The notes under the pieces were generated by a model. That model was not told where the DNA came from. It worked only from the letters and a program-made list of their open reading frames with translations, and did not search any database. Shown here one piece after another: positions 1 through 7,824 of a DNA stretch of 18,742 bases (position 1 is the stretch's first letter; every line of letters starts with the position of its first letter). Location of the stretch: positions 1-18,742 of the forward strand of contig VAYJ01000002.1 of assembly GCA_005888465.1 (NCBI GenBank), in the 5' to 3' direction. The DNA is from Actinomycetota bacterium (lineage in GTDB: Bacteria; Actinomycetota; UBA4738). Made by a program: the position numbers and the translations under genes.

Positions 1-1560
1 CCCACGGGCGCCTTCGCGCTCCACCCCATCACGGGTGTCCGCGTGCCAATCTGGGTCGCCGACTATGTCGTCGGCAGCTACGGGACGGGCGCGGTGATGG
101 CTGTGCCTGCGCACGACCAGCGCGACTTCGCCTTCGCCAAGACGTTCGACTTGCCCATCGTCGAGGTGGTGAGCCCGGACGGTATGCCGCGTGCGCCGCT
201 CGAAGCGGCCTACGGGGACGACGGCATCAACCTTCACAGCGGCGAGTTCGACGGGCTGACAACGGTTGAGTGCAAGCGCGCGGTCGTCGAGACGCTGCAG
301 AAGTTGGGGCGCGGCGCGCGGACGGTGACGTACCGGTTGCGCGACTGGATCTTCTCGCGGCAGCGCTACTGGGGTGAGCCCATCCCCATCTATTTCCCCG
401 TCGAGCTGGCCGAGCCTTTCGCCGATCCGAGGCGGGGTGACCCTCACCGGATCCGCTACGATCAGCCCATCGCCGTCGACGAGTCCCAGCTCCCGCTCGA
501 GCTGCCCGAGCTCGGAGACTTTCGCCCCGGCGAGGATCCGGCCGGGCCGCTCGCGCGCGCGGTGGCGTGGCGCTTCTTCCAGAGGGGCGGTCACTGGTAC
601 GCGCGCGAGACCAACACCATGCCGCAGTGGGCCGGCTCGTGCTGGTACTACCTCCGTTTTCTCGATCCCGAGAACCACCGCGAGCCCTGGTCACGCGCGG
701 CCTACGACGCGTGGATGCCGGTGGACCTATACGTCGGCGGCTCCGAGCACGCCGTGCTGCACCTGCTCTATGCGCGCTTCTGGCACAAGGTGCTCTTCGA
801 TCTGGGGATGGTGCAACACGCCGAGCCGTTCACGAAGGTGGTGCACCAGGGGACGATTCTGGGGGACGACAGCGAGAAAATGAGCAAGTCGCGCGGCAAC
901 GTCATCAACCCCGATGACATTGTCCGCGCGCACGGGGCCGACGTGCTCCGCCTCTATGAGATGTTCATGGGCCCACTGGAAGCGGTCAAGCCCTGGCAGT
1001 CGTCCCAGATCCAGGGTGTGAGACGCTTCCGGGACCGGCTGTACGCGACGGGGATACGGCCGCTGGGCGACGCCATCGACGAGTCCACACGCCGCCTGCT
1101 GCACCAGACCGCCAAGAGAGTTACGCGCGACATCGAGGCGTTGCGCTTCAACACCGCCATCAGCGGCATGATGGAACTGCTCAACCACCTGAGCGATCTG
1201 CCCGACCCCCTGCCGCGCGTGGCGGTGAGGACGTTGATCCTGCTCGTCGCGCCGTTCGCCCCGCATGTCGCCGAGGAGCTATGGCAGACGGGCGGGCACG
1301 ACGTGGAGCGCACGGGCACGCTCGCCCATCGGGCCTGGCCCACCTGGGACGAGGCGCTCTGCCAGGAGGACGCCGTCGAGATCGCCGTCCAGGTGAACGG
1401 CCGAGTCCGCGGACGCGTGGTGCTGTCGCACGCGGCCTCCGCGGAGGCGGCGCGCACGGCAGCTCTCAGCGCCGACGGGGTCGCTTCGCACGTGGCGGGC
1501 CGGCCAATCAGAAAGTTCGTATACGTGCCGGGCAAGATCGTCAACGTCGTCGTAGGCTAG
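1..1560 (+). CDS. leuS: Leucyl-tRNA synthetase, C-terminal part (5' end outside window)
   Basis: This enzyme charges tRNA-Leu with leucine in the cytoplasm. The reading frame is open from base 1, so the gene begins upstream. The visible 519 residues start in the CP1 editing domain (GTGAVMAVPAHDQRDF, typical of LeuRS editing domains) and continue through the second half of the Rossmann core (DWIFSRQRYWGEPIP, then TMPQWAGSCWYYLRFLDP). The KMSKS loop is intact and encoded at 877-891. The anticodon-binding helical domain and the small C-terminal domain (AVQVNGRVRG) follow. Bacterial LeuRS is usually a little over 800 residues, so roughly 300 N-terminal residues with the HIGH motif are missing only because of the window edge. 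The GTG at 43 is an internal valine codon, not the start. The gene ends with TAG and converges on the minus-strand operon ending at 2001. Identification is essentially certain. Confidence 0.97.
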   Translation, partial: PTGAFALHPITGVRVPIWVADYVVGSYGTGAVMAVPAHDQRDFAFAKTFDLPIVEVVSPDGMPRAPLEAAYGDDGINLHSGEFDGLTTVECKRAVVETLQKLGRGARTVTYRLRDWIFSRQRYWGEPIPIYFPVELAEPFADPRRGDPHRIRYDQPIAVDESQLPLELPELGDFRPGEDPAGPLARAVAWRFFQRGGHWYARETNTMPQWAGSCWYYLRFLDPENHREPWSRAAYDAWMPVDLYVGGSEHAVLHLLYARFWHKVLFDLGMVQHAEPFTKVVHQGTILGDDSEKMSKSRGNVINPDDIVRAHGADVLRLYEMFMGPLEAVKPWQSSQIQGVRRFRDRLYATGIRPLGDAIDESTRRLLHQTAKRVTRDIEALRFNTAISGMMELLNHLSDLPDPLPRVAVRTLILLVAPFAPHVAEELWQTGGHDVERTGTLAHRAWPTWDEALCQEDAVEIAVQVNGRVRGRVVLSHAASAEAARTAALSADGVASHVAGRPIRKFVYVPGKIVNVVVG

Positions 1561-1608
1561 CCGCGCGGACGAGCCGGGCGGACGGGCCGCGCACGGCGTT
1601 ACTTGAAC

Positions 1609-1624
1609 CCGACGGGCCCGTCGG
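1609..1624. repeat. Perfect 16-bp palindrome in the leuS 3' region
   Basis: The sequence ccgacgggcccgtcgg is its own reverse complement. It is flanked by a further 5-bp complementary pair (acttg at 1601-1605, caagt at 1629-1633). As RNA it could fold into a stem about 48 nt after the leuS stop. No T-run follows, so it is not a standard intrinsic terminator. It may be a stabilising 3' structure, a protein site, or chance in GC-rich DNA. Confidence 0.45.
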
Positions 1625-1683
1625 CCGGCAAGTAGCTACAGACCTCGGATCTGAACCGACCGTTCCAGACAAATGCGCAGACG

Positions 1684-1752
1684 GGAGACTGAAAGTCGCG
1701 TTTGATTCCCTTACCGGCACCGAGATCCGGGACTGAAACGCGACTTTCAGTC
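1684..1752 (+). repeat. Dispersed hairpin element, copy A (two long inverted arms)
   Basis: The left arm gactgaaagtcgcgttt (1687-1703) is exactly complementary to 1736-1752, giving a perfect 17-bp stem around a 32-nt loop. Bases 1694-1720, spanning the end of the left arm and part of the loop, recur exactly (27 nt) on the opposite strand at 17094-17120. The match extends ten more bases to 1684 with three mismatches. It lies about 124 nt after leuS, in the same sense. It could be a MITE-like or REP-like element, or a bidirectional terminator for the two converging transcripts. The repeat is directly visible; its function is inference. Confidence 0.8.
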
Positions 1753-2000
1753 CCCCAGACCGAGTACGCAAGTCGCCCGGAACCACTGGTTCAAATCACG
1801 GGACTGCAATCACCGAAATCGACTCGGCTGACCTTCGAGGTAGATGTTGTCTGAATCGGTGAGCCATCTCATCTGTGCGCGTCGTCGATCGTCGGTTGGC
1901 TCACTGACAGGTGTTCCGGGGTGCGCGACCTGAACATGCTCAGGGACACCGTCCAGGCTTTCGGGTGCCCCGCTGGACTCAGCGTCTCCATCGCGTGGGT

Positions 2001-3521
2001 CTACGTCACGATTGACAGCGCTTTCCGAAACTTCTCCAGAGTGACCGGCTTGTCGATGACGAAGTCGACCCCGGGCGGCCTGTTGGTGCCCGTCTCCGTC
2101 TCGCCACCGAAGCCTGTCAGCATGATGATCACGGGTTTCCTGGGAGCTAGTCGCGTGATCGTCGACGCGAGCTCGAGACCGCTCATCTCGGGCATCGCCC
2201 AGTCCGTTACGACCACGTCGAACCACCCCGCCTGAAACTTCTGGAGACCCTCTCGGCCGTTGGTCGCGGTCTCCACGGCGTGTCCGTCACCCCTCAGACA
2301 GTCGACCACAACCTCGAGCGGCACCGGCTCGTCTTCGACGAACAGTATCCGAAGTGGGCGAGTTGCCGCGCTTGCGCCCGGTCCAGACCCCGGTGCATCC
2401 TCCCCGGACCCGACCGGCAGTCGGAGTTGGAATGTCGTGCCTTTCCCCAGCTCGCTCTCGATCTCGATCGACCCGCCGTGGCGTTGGAGAATCCCGTATG
2501 CCATCGCCAATCCCAGCCCCGTGCCGCGCTCCCCCTTGGTCGTGAAGAATGGCTCGAGACATCGCCGGCGGACGTCCTCCGCCATTCCGGAGCCGGTGTC
2601 GCGGACTTCGACGAGCACCGTGCCATGCGTGTCGTCCACGCCCGTCCCGATCATTAGCCGACCCCCGTGCGGCATCGCATCCACGGCGTTGAAGATCAGG
2701 TTAATCAGGACGTCCCGCAGCTCGGCCTCATTGCCGCGGACGAGCGGGATCTCCGTCAGCCTCGTCTCCACCTCGATCTTGCTCCCGTCGGCTCGGGCCT
2801 GCGTCCGCCACTTCGGCTCGGTGAGCGACACTGCCATCGTGGCTACGTCGTTTAGGTTCACGGGCTTGAAGACCTCGACGTGGTTCCGCTGGCGATAGAA
2901 TTCCCGCATACGCCGCACCAGCTGCGAAGCGTCCTCGCCGGACTTGCAAATCAGCCCCAGATACCGCCGCACCTTTTCCTTGTCATCCAAATCAGCTGGA
3001 TTCCGGAGCAGGATGCTGCTGAAACCGATGATCGAGGAGAGCGCGTTGGCGAAGTCGTGGGCGATCCCGCTCGCCATTTCGCCCAGCGCCCGCAGCCGCT
3101 CTTGTCGGATCACCTGCTGCTGGGAGAGCTCCAGATGGGTCAGCTCGCGCTGGAGACCGAGGATTCGCTCCGCGACCCGGACGCGGGCGTGGAGCTGGTC
3201 CGCGTCGAATGGCTTCGTGACGAAATCGTCGACGCCGGCACTCATCGCCTCGAGATAGTTCTCCTTTCCGCCGAGCGCGGTGAGTAAGATGATGTACGTG
3301 TACTTACCCCGATCAGCGGCACGGACCCGACGACAGAGCTCGAGGCCGTCGGGATCCGGCATCATCCAGTCCGAGATCAACAGGGGGACGTGTTCGCGCT
3401 CGAAGACGCGCCATGCTTCTGCGCCGTTCGCCGTCGCCGTCACGTCGTGTCCGAGCTGCTTGAGGATCTGCGCCAGGATGAGCCGGGACGCCGTGTCGTC
3501 TTCGGCAATAAGGATTCTCAT
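2001..3521 (-). CDS. Soluble hybrid histidine kinase, REC-HisKA-HATPase-REC
   Basis: This 506-residue protein has no membrane segment, so it should act in the cytoplasm as a phosphorelay node. REC1 covers about 2-120, with acidic pair D8/D9, phospho-acceptor D51 (LLISDWMMPD), T81 and K103. A HisKA segment follows with the phospho-histidine H155 in GEMASGIAHDFANALSSI. The HATPase has the N box (INLIFNAVDAM, about 273-283), DTGSGM and GTGLGLAMAYG. REC2 covers about 389-506 with D440, T469 and K491. All catalytic residues appear intact. I chose the ATG at 3521 because the protein then begins exactly at the receiver fold (MRILIAEDD) and shares a 4-bp ATGA overlap with the preceding kinase gene; a longer frame to 3566 adds only overlapping shadow sequence. 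It is the last gene of the operon. Its REC1 is a natural recipient for the HPt of the upstream kinase, which is inference. Confidence 0.93.
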   Translation of the reverse strand: MRILIAEDDTASRLILAQILKQLGHDVTATANGAEAWRVFEREHVPLLISDWMMPDPDGLELCRRVRAADRGKYTYIILLTALGGKENYLEAMSAGVDDFVTKPFDADQLHARVRVAERILGLQRELTHLELSQQQVIRQERLRALGEMASGIAHDFANALSSIIGFSSILLRNPADLDDKEKVRRYLGLICKSGEDASQLVRRMREFYRQRNHVEVFKPVNLNDVATMAVSLTEPKWRTQARADGSKIEVETRLTEIPLVRGNEAELRDVLINLIFNAVDAMPHGGRLMIGTGVDDTHGTVLVEVRDTGSGMAEDVRRRCLEPFFTTKGERGTGLGLAMAYGILQRHGGSIEIESELGKGTTFQLRLPVGSGEDAPGSGPGASAATRPLRILFVEDEPVPLEVVVDCLRGDGHAVETATNGREGLQKFQAGWFDVVVTDWAMPEMSGLELASTITRLAPRKPVIIMLTGFGGETETGTNRPPGVDFVIDKPVTLEKFRKALSIVT

Positions 3522-6481
3522 CTCGCCGTCCCGTGAAGCTCGGCCGCGAGCGCCCGCTTGACCCACCCGAACTCGCCCTCGGCGTGGTCCAAGAGTTCAC
3601 CCGCGGCGACCATGCGTTCCTCCGCGGCCAGCCGTCCCAGGGCCTGGACCAGCTCGCCGAGTCGCGACGCCCCCAAGTTTGCACAACTCCCGCGGAGGGC
3701 GTGGGCGACTTGCCGCGCGACCGCCGTGTCCCGGTCGGTCACGGCTTGGCGCAGCGTCACGAGCCGCGCCGCCGTATCCGCGAGGAATGCGTCGACAACT
3801 TCGGCGAACACGGACGCGTCTCCGCCCGCCCCCATCGTCGCGCGCAGGCGAGTCAGTCGCGCTGCATCGAGCGTCCCGGATGCCTCGGACATCGGTCCTG
3901 CCGGCATGGAGTCCGGGGCGCCTTGAGGCGGCGGGCTGGAGGCCCCGCGGGTCCACCGTCGCAGGACGGTTTCAAGCGCAATGGGGTCTACCGGCTTCGT
4001 CACGTAATCATCCATCCCGGCAGTGAGGCACTGTTCCCGGGCGCCCTCCATGGCATGGGCGGTCATCGCCACGATGGGAATGCGACGGATCAGTCCTTCC
4101 TGGCGTCGGATCTCCGTGGTTAACGTAAAGCCGTCCATCTCAGGCATTTCGCAGTCCGTGAGCACGAGGTCAAATGGAAGTCGGGCCAAGCATTCCAACG
4201 CCTCCCTGCCGTTCCCTGTAACCTCGACGCGGCAGCCGAGTGCCGTCAGCATCCCCTTGGCCACCTGCTGGTTGACCGAATTGTCCTCGACCAGCAGCAC
4301 CCGAGCGGGAATTGCGGACCCACGCATGGCCTGGCTTCCCGTTTCGCTGGCGGGCAGGGCGGGCCGAGCAACCGGCGCCGCGCCCAAGTCCCCCCGGCGG
4401 CTCGTCCACGCGGTCGCCAAGGTATCCATGAGGTAGGACGCGCGGACGGGCTTGACGAGGCACGCCGGAAAGACGACGTCTCGGAGCCGGCTGGTGTCTT
4501 GCGGCTGGCCTACCGAGGTGAGCAGCACCACGACTGTGTTGCGTAGCATTGGGTCGGTCTTGATCGCCCAGGCCAGCGTCTCCCCGTCCATCTCCGGCAT
4601 CTGGAAGTCCGTGAGGATGATCTGGTACGGGTCACCGGCCTCGTGCGCGGCCCGCAGCTCCACCAACGCCGCGGCTCCTGAGTCGGTCTCCCCCGTGCGC
4701 ATCTTCCAGCTGGCGAGCTGCTCGCGCAGCACCTGCCGGTTGACTCCGTTGTCGTCCACGACCAGGACGCGCACTCGGGCCAGCTCCGCGCGAGCGAGGG
4801 GGGCCGGCGGGGCGTTCGCGCTAAGGGGCAATCGAAGGGTCGTCCAGAAAGTCGAACCTTCACCGAGGCGACTCTGCACGCTGAGCGTACCGCCCATCAG
4901 GGCCACGAGCTCCTTGCTGATGGCCAGTCCCAGCCCCGTTCCCCCGTAGCGGCGCGTCGCGGACGTGTCGACCTGAGTGAACTTATCGAAGATCTCGCCG
5001 AGCTTGTCCACGGGAATCCCGATCCCCGTGTCAGTGACCGCAAACCGGATCCGCGCGTCTCGCTCGGTTTGCTCCTCCGACTCGACCTCGATGAGCACGT
5101 GGCCCCGCGAGGTGAACTTGATCGCGTTGCCGGCGAGGTTGACGAGGACCTGGCGGATGCGTCCAGGGTCGCCAACGACGTGGCGCCGGACGTTGGGCGC
5201 CACGCGGACGATGAGGTCCACACCCTTCTCCCTTGCAGTGCCCGAGAGCAGCTCTCCGACTTCTTCGACAGTGATCGCGAGGTCAAACGCTACGGACTCG
5301 AGGGTGAGCCGGCCCGCCTCGATCTTCGAGAAGTCGAGGATGTCGTTGATGATGCTGAGCAGGGCGTCCGCCGAGTTCCGCACGGTCTCCGCGTACCCGC
5401 GCTGCACGGCGGTCAGGTCGGTGTCGAGCAGGAGCCGAATCATCCCAATCACGCCGTTCATCGGGGTGCGAATCTCGTGGCTCATGTTCGCCAGGAAGGC
5501 GCTCTTGGCTTGGTTGGCCTGCTCGGCAGCGACCCGGGCTTCCTGAGCCTGCGCCGCCGCTTGCGCCTCCGCCTGGAGTTGGGTATGTGTCTCCGACAGC
5601 CGTCGCCTCCGTACCTCCACCTCCTGACGGAGGATGCCCGGCTCCTTCACGAGGCGATGAGTCGAGATCCCGACGAGGAGGGCCACGACAAGGACCAGTA
5701 TGACCTCGGTCGCAAGAAATGATGGGGAACGCCAGCCAATGCGGGGCACGACTGACAAGGTCCACACCGAGTTCAGCACCTGGATCTCGCTGGCAACTGG
5801 GTCCACGAGGTCCTGTTCCGTCGACTTGGTCACGACGACGCGACGTCGGCTCATCGGGCCGGTGGTCGAGAGCTGGTAGTGGTAACCGCGCTCCTGGAGG
5901 CGATCCAGTTGGCTCGTCTGAAGCAGATCGGCGATCCTGATGGAAACGACGACGAAGCCCCAGAACTGCTCGCCGGCGGCCTCGCCGGACATGAAGACGG
6001 GCAGGAGGCCGAAGAGAGTCGCCCCTCGGCGCGGAAGCGGGAGCGGCCCCACGATCCCGAGCTCACGGGACCGAACGAGCTGCGTCGCCACGAGCTGCGT
6101 CGCCGGATCGTGGAGGAGATCCAAGCCGAGCGTCGCCTCGGCAGTGCCTCGCGGATAGGCGTGCACGACGATGCCTTTCGGCGCGAGCTGGAGACTGGCG
6201 ATGGCAGGATGCAGGTCGAGGAGCGCCGTTGCCAACGGGTCCATACGCTCGGGCCGGCCCGACTGGCGCAGCGCCGCTGCCAAGACGCTGGTGGCGGACA
6301 GCGCACTCCGCAGCTGGATCTCGAACCCGTGACCGTGGCTGACGGCTGTGGCCACGGCGGCGCGGCGGGCCTCGTCTGCGCGGCGCGTCTCCACGAGGTG
6401 AATGAAGGCGTAGCCTACCGCCAAAGCGATCAGCGCCGCTACGCTGCCGACTAGCCAGGGCCGAGCACCACGCCTCATCAT
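3518..6481 (-). CDS. CHASE-domain hybrid histidine kinase with two receivers and HPt
   Basis: A 987-residue membrane sensor containing a complete phosphorelay. TM1 is at about 9-30. A periplasmic CHASE domain (about 45-245) is recognisable from LHPAIASLQLAPKGIVVHAY, GLDLLHDP and the LFGLLPVF segment. TM2 is at about 256-275, followed by an Ala/Gln-rich coiled linker. HisKA carries H335 in NMSHEIRTPMNGVIGM. The HATPase has N448/N452, DTGIGIP and GGTGLGLAISKEL. REC1 has D625 and K677, and REC2 has D776 and K829. A C-terminal HPt carries H927 in AHALRGSCANLGA. CHASE domains are known to sense small extracellular ligands; the ligand here cannot be read from sequence. The ATG overlaps the upstream stop by one base (TGATG) and the gene end overlaps the next start (ATGA), so translation is probably coupled. 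A second ATG follows immediately at 6478. Confidence 0.95.
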   Translation of the reverse strand: MMRRGARPWLVGSVAALIALAVGYAFIHLVETRRADEARRAAVATAVSHGHGFEIQLRSALSATSVLAAALRQSGRPERMDPLATALLDLHPAIASLQLAPKGIVVHAYPRGTAEATLGLDLLHDPATQLVATQLVRSRELGIVGPLPLPRRGATLFGLLPVFMSGEAAGEQFWGFVVVSIRIADLLQTSQLDRLQERGYHYQLSTTGPMSRRRVVVTKSTEQDLVDPVASEIQVLNSVWTLSVVPRIGWRSPSFLATEVILVLVVALLVGISTHRLVKEPGILRQEVEVRRRRLSETHTQLQAEAQAAAQAQEARVAAEQANQAKSAFLANMSHEIRTPMNGVIGMIRLLLDTDLTAVQRGYAETVRNSADALLSIINDILDFSKIEAGRLTLESVAFDLAITVEEVGELLSGTAREKGVDLIVRVAPNVRRHVVGDPGRIRQVLVNLAGNAIKFTSRGHVLIEVESEEQTERDARIRFAVTDTGIGIPVDKLGEIFDKFTQVDTSATRRYGGTGLGLAISKELVALMGGTLSVQSRLGEGSTFWTTLRLPLSANAPPAPLARAELARVRVLVVDDNGVNRQVLREQLASWKMRTGETDSGAAALVELRAAHEAGDPYQIILTDFQMPEMDGETLAWAIKTDPMLRNTVVVLLTSVGQPQDTSRLRDVVFPACLVKPVRASYLMDTLATAWTSRRGDLGAAPVARPALPASETGSQAMRGSAIPARVLLVEDNSVNQQVAKGMLTALGCRVEVTGNGREALECLARLPFDLVLTDCEMPEMDGFTLTTEIRRQEGLIRRIPIVAMTAHAMEGAREQCLTAGMDDYVTKPVDPIALETVLRRWTRGASSPPPQGAPDSMPAGPMSEASGTLDAARLTRLRATMGAGGDASVFAEVVDAFLADTAARLVTLRQAVTDRDTAVARQVAHALRGSCANLGASRLGELVQALGRLAAEERMVAAGELLDHAEGEFGWVKRALAAELHGTAR

Positions 6482-7824
6482 CAGCGGTGCCCGTTCGCGG
6501 GTGGCTCGGGGTAGAGCCGTACGATGCGGAGTGCGTCGTTACGGGCAGCAGGCGCCGACACGACCATGCTCATCACGTACATCGCGTCCTGGATCACCAG
6601 GCGAGGCGCGTGGCGCGGGTCCGCGTCGCCGTTCGTCGGGTCACGTGAGCCCACCAGGTCCAAGAGCGGACCTGGCGCTTCCATCCCGAAGTAAAGCTCT
6701 CCAAAAATCCCCGCCGCCGCGTGGTTCGCGTACCGGAGACGATTGTCTGCGCCGAGTACGAGGAGTGGTTCGTCGAGGTCTTGGATGGCGGCCTCGAGAT
6801 AGGAGAGGTCAGTCCGGTCCTCGAGGCTGACATAGGCATACCGCGCCTTGCGGTGGGAGAAGGTATGGACGCGGAGAGCGGCAACACGGGATTCTCGCCC
6901 CACCTGATAGGGGCAGAAGGCGATTTCTCCGCCCTCGGAGTGGAACAGGGCTCGCACGGCGGCAGGATCGGCGAAGCGGATGAGCTGGAACACATCGCGC
7001 TCTGCGAGGTCCTCGGCGCGAAGGAGCATGCGTTCGAAGAAGGTCTGGCTGGCCAACACGATTCGACCGCTGTCGGGAGCGACCAGAACAGTGGGAGCCG
7101 GTGCGGCCCGGAGCGCTGTCGCGAAGAGCTCGGGCACGTCCTGTGCTGCGGCCAGATGGCGGTAGAGCGCTGGCAGAACCTGCGCGAGCCGATGGGCGAG
7201 GAGCGCGGCCGAGAGCTGGAGCACGGCGAACGTCTCCAGAACGACGAACTCATACGCTGGTTGGCCCACGACGCCGGGAAAGGGTTTTGGGCCGCTCGAG
7301 AGGGACGGCAGCCAGCGGGCGACCCACTCGACAGGGAGCCCAAGCTGGAAGAGGTACCAGCGTAGCTCTCGCGACTCCGCCAGTGCCGCCAGCACTACGA
7401 AGGCGATGGAGCCGGTGGCCGCGGCGTAGGCATCTGCTCGCCCGAGGATGGCACCGCTGACCAGCACGGGGACGAGGAAGGCGAGGAGTAGCATCGGTAC
7501 ACCAAGGCCGCCCGCGAGGAGCCAAAGCACACCGAGAAAGCCGATCGTCGTTCCCTGGAGGAGCCCGGCGACTATGTTGAGCGTCTTCCTTCCCCCCAGA
7601 TGGTCGGCGAGCCGAGCCACGGCGGCATAGAACAGGACGTAGGCTAGGGTGAGGCGCGCGACCAGGGCGAGGTCGATGGGCAGGACGCGCAGGAACCACG
7701 GCACGGCGACTGCCACGGAGACGGCGACGAGCAGTGTGATGTTGACGCTGTCGACGATCCGCTTGCGCTCGCGGAGCGCCAGGGTGCCGTTGCCCGGCGT
7801 CGCCCGGTTGGTGTCACGAGTCAT
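6481..7824 (-). CDS. Multi-TM double-PAS protein without a kinase domain
   Basis: A 447-residue protein. The first 215 residues contain about six hydrophobic segments (roughly 27-45, 50-72, 85-105, 108-128, 135-150 and 188-212). Two PAS-like cytoplasmic domains follow. PAS1 (about 232-335) includes APAPTVLVAPDSGRIVLASQ, and PAS2 (about 342-440) includes LDEPLLVLGADNRLRYANHA. No HisKA, HATPase, GGDEF or other output domain follows before the stop. The N-terminal layout resembles the TM region of the kinase at 15050-16813. The start at 7824 is chosen because ATGA overlaps the upstream stop and the protein then begins just before the first membrane helix; the open frame extending to 8463 is shadow sequence inside the beta-helix gene. 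It lies directly before the CHASE hybrid kinase and may be a sensory partner for it. That role is inferred. Confidence 0.85.
   Translation of the reverse strand: MTRDTNRATPGNGTLALRERKRIVDSVNITLLVAVSVAVAVPWFLRVLPIDLALVARLTLAYVLFYAAVARLADHLGGRKTLNIVAGLLQGTTIGFLGVLWLLAGGLGVPMLLLAFLVPVLVSGAILGRADAYAAATGSIAFVVLAALAESRELRWYLFQLGLPVEWVARWLPSLSSGPKPFPGVVGQPAYEFVVLETFAVLQLSAALLAHRLAQVLPALYRHLAAAQDVPELFATALRAAPAPTVLVAPDSGRIVLASQTFFERMLLRAEDLAERDVFQLIRFADPAAVRALFHSEGGEIAFCPYQVGRESRVAALRVHTFSHRKARYAYVSLEDRTDLSYLEAAIQDLDEPLLVLGADNRLRYANHAAAGIFGELYFGMEAPGPLLDLVGSRDPTNGDADPRHAPRLVIQDAMYVMSMVVSAPAARNDALRIVRLYPEPPANGHR

Larger units (their letters stand above)
1561..2000. other. Convergent intergenic region between leuS and the minus-strand operon
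   Basis: These 440 bases have no credible gene. Frames that cross them lack a usable ribosome binding site or recognisable protein content. The region holds a 16-bp perfect palindrome near the leuS stop and the long hairpin element described separately. Both flanking genes end here, so it should contain the transcription stops for both directions. I see no classical hairpin followed by a T-run. Confidence 0.7.

Noticed and set aside
954..1544. Long minus-strand open frames opposite leuS
   Set aside because: leuS is certain on the plus strand; these frames show only the antisense of its codons and no family motifs.
1780..1800. tRNA-like T-arm (ggttcaaatc)
   Set aside because: The flanking 5-base stem does not pair and no D-arm, anticodon arm or acceptor stem can be built around it.
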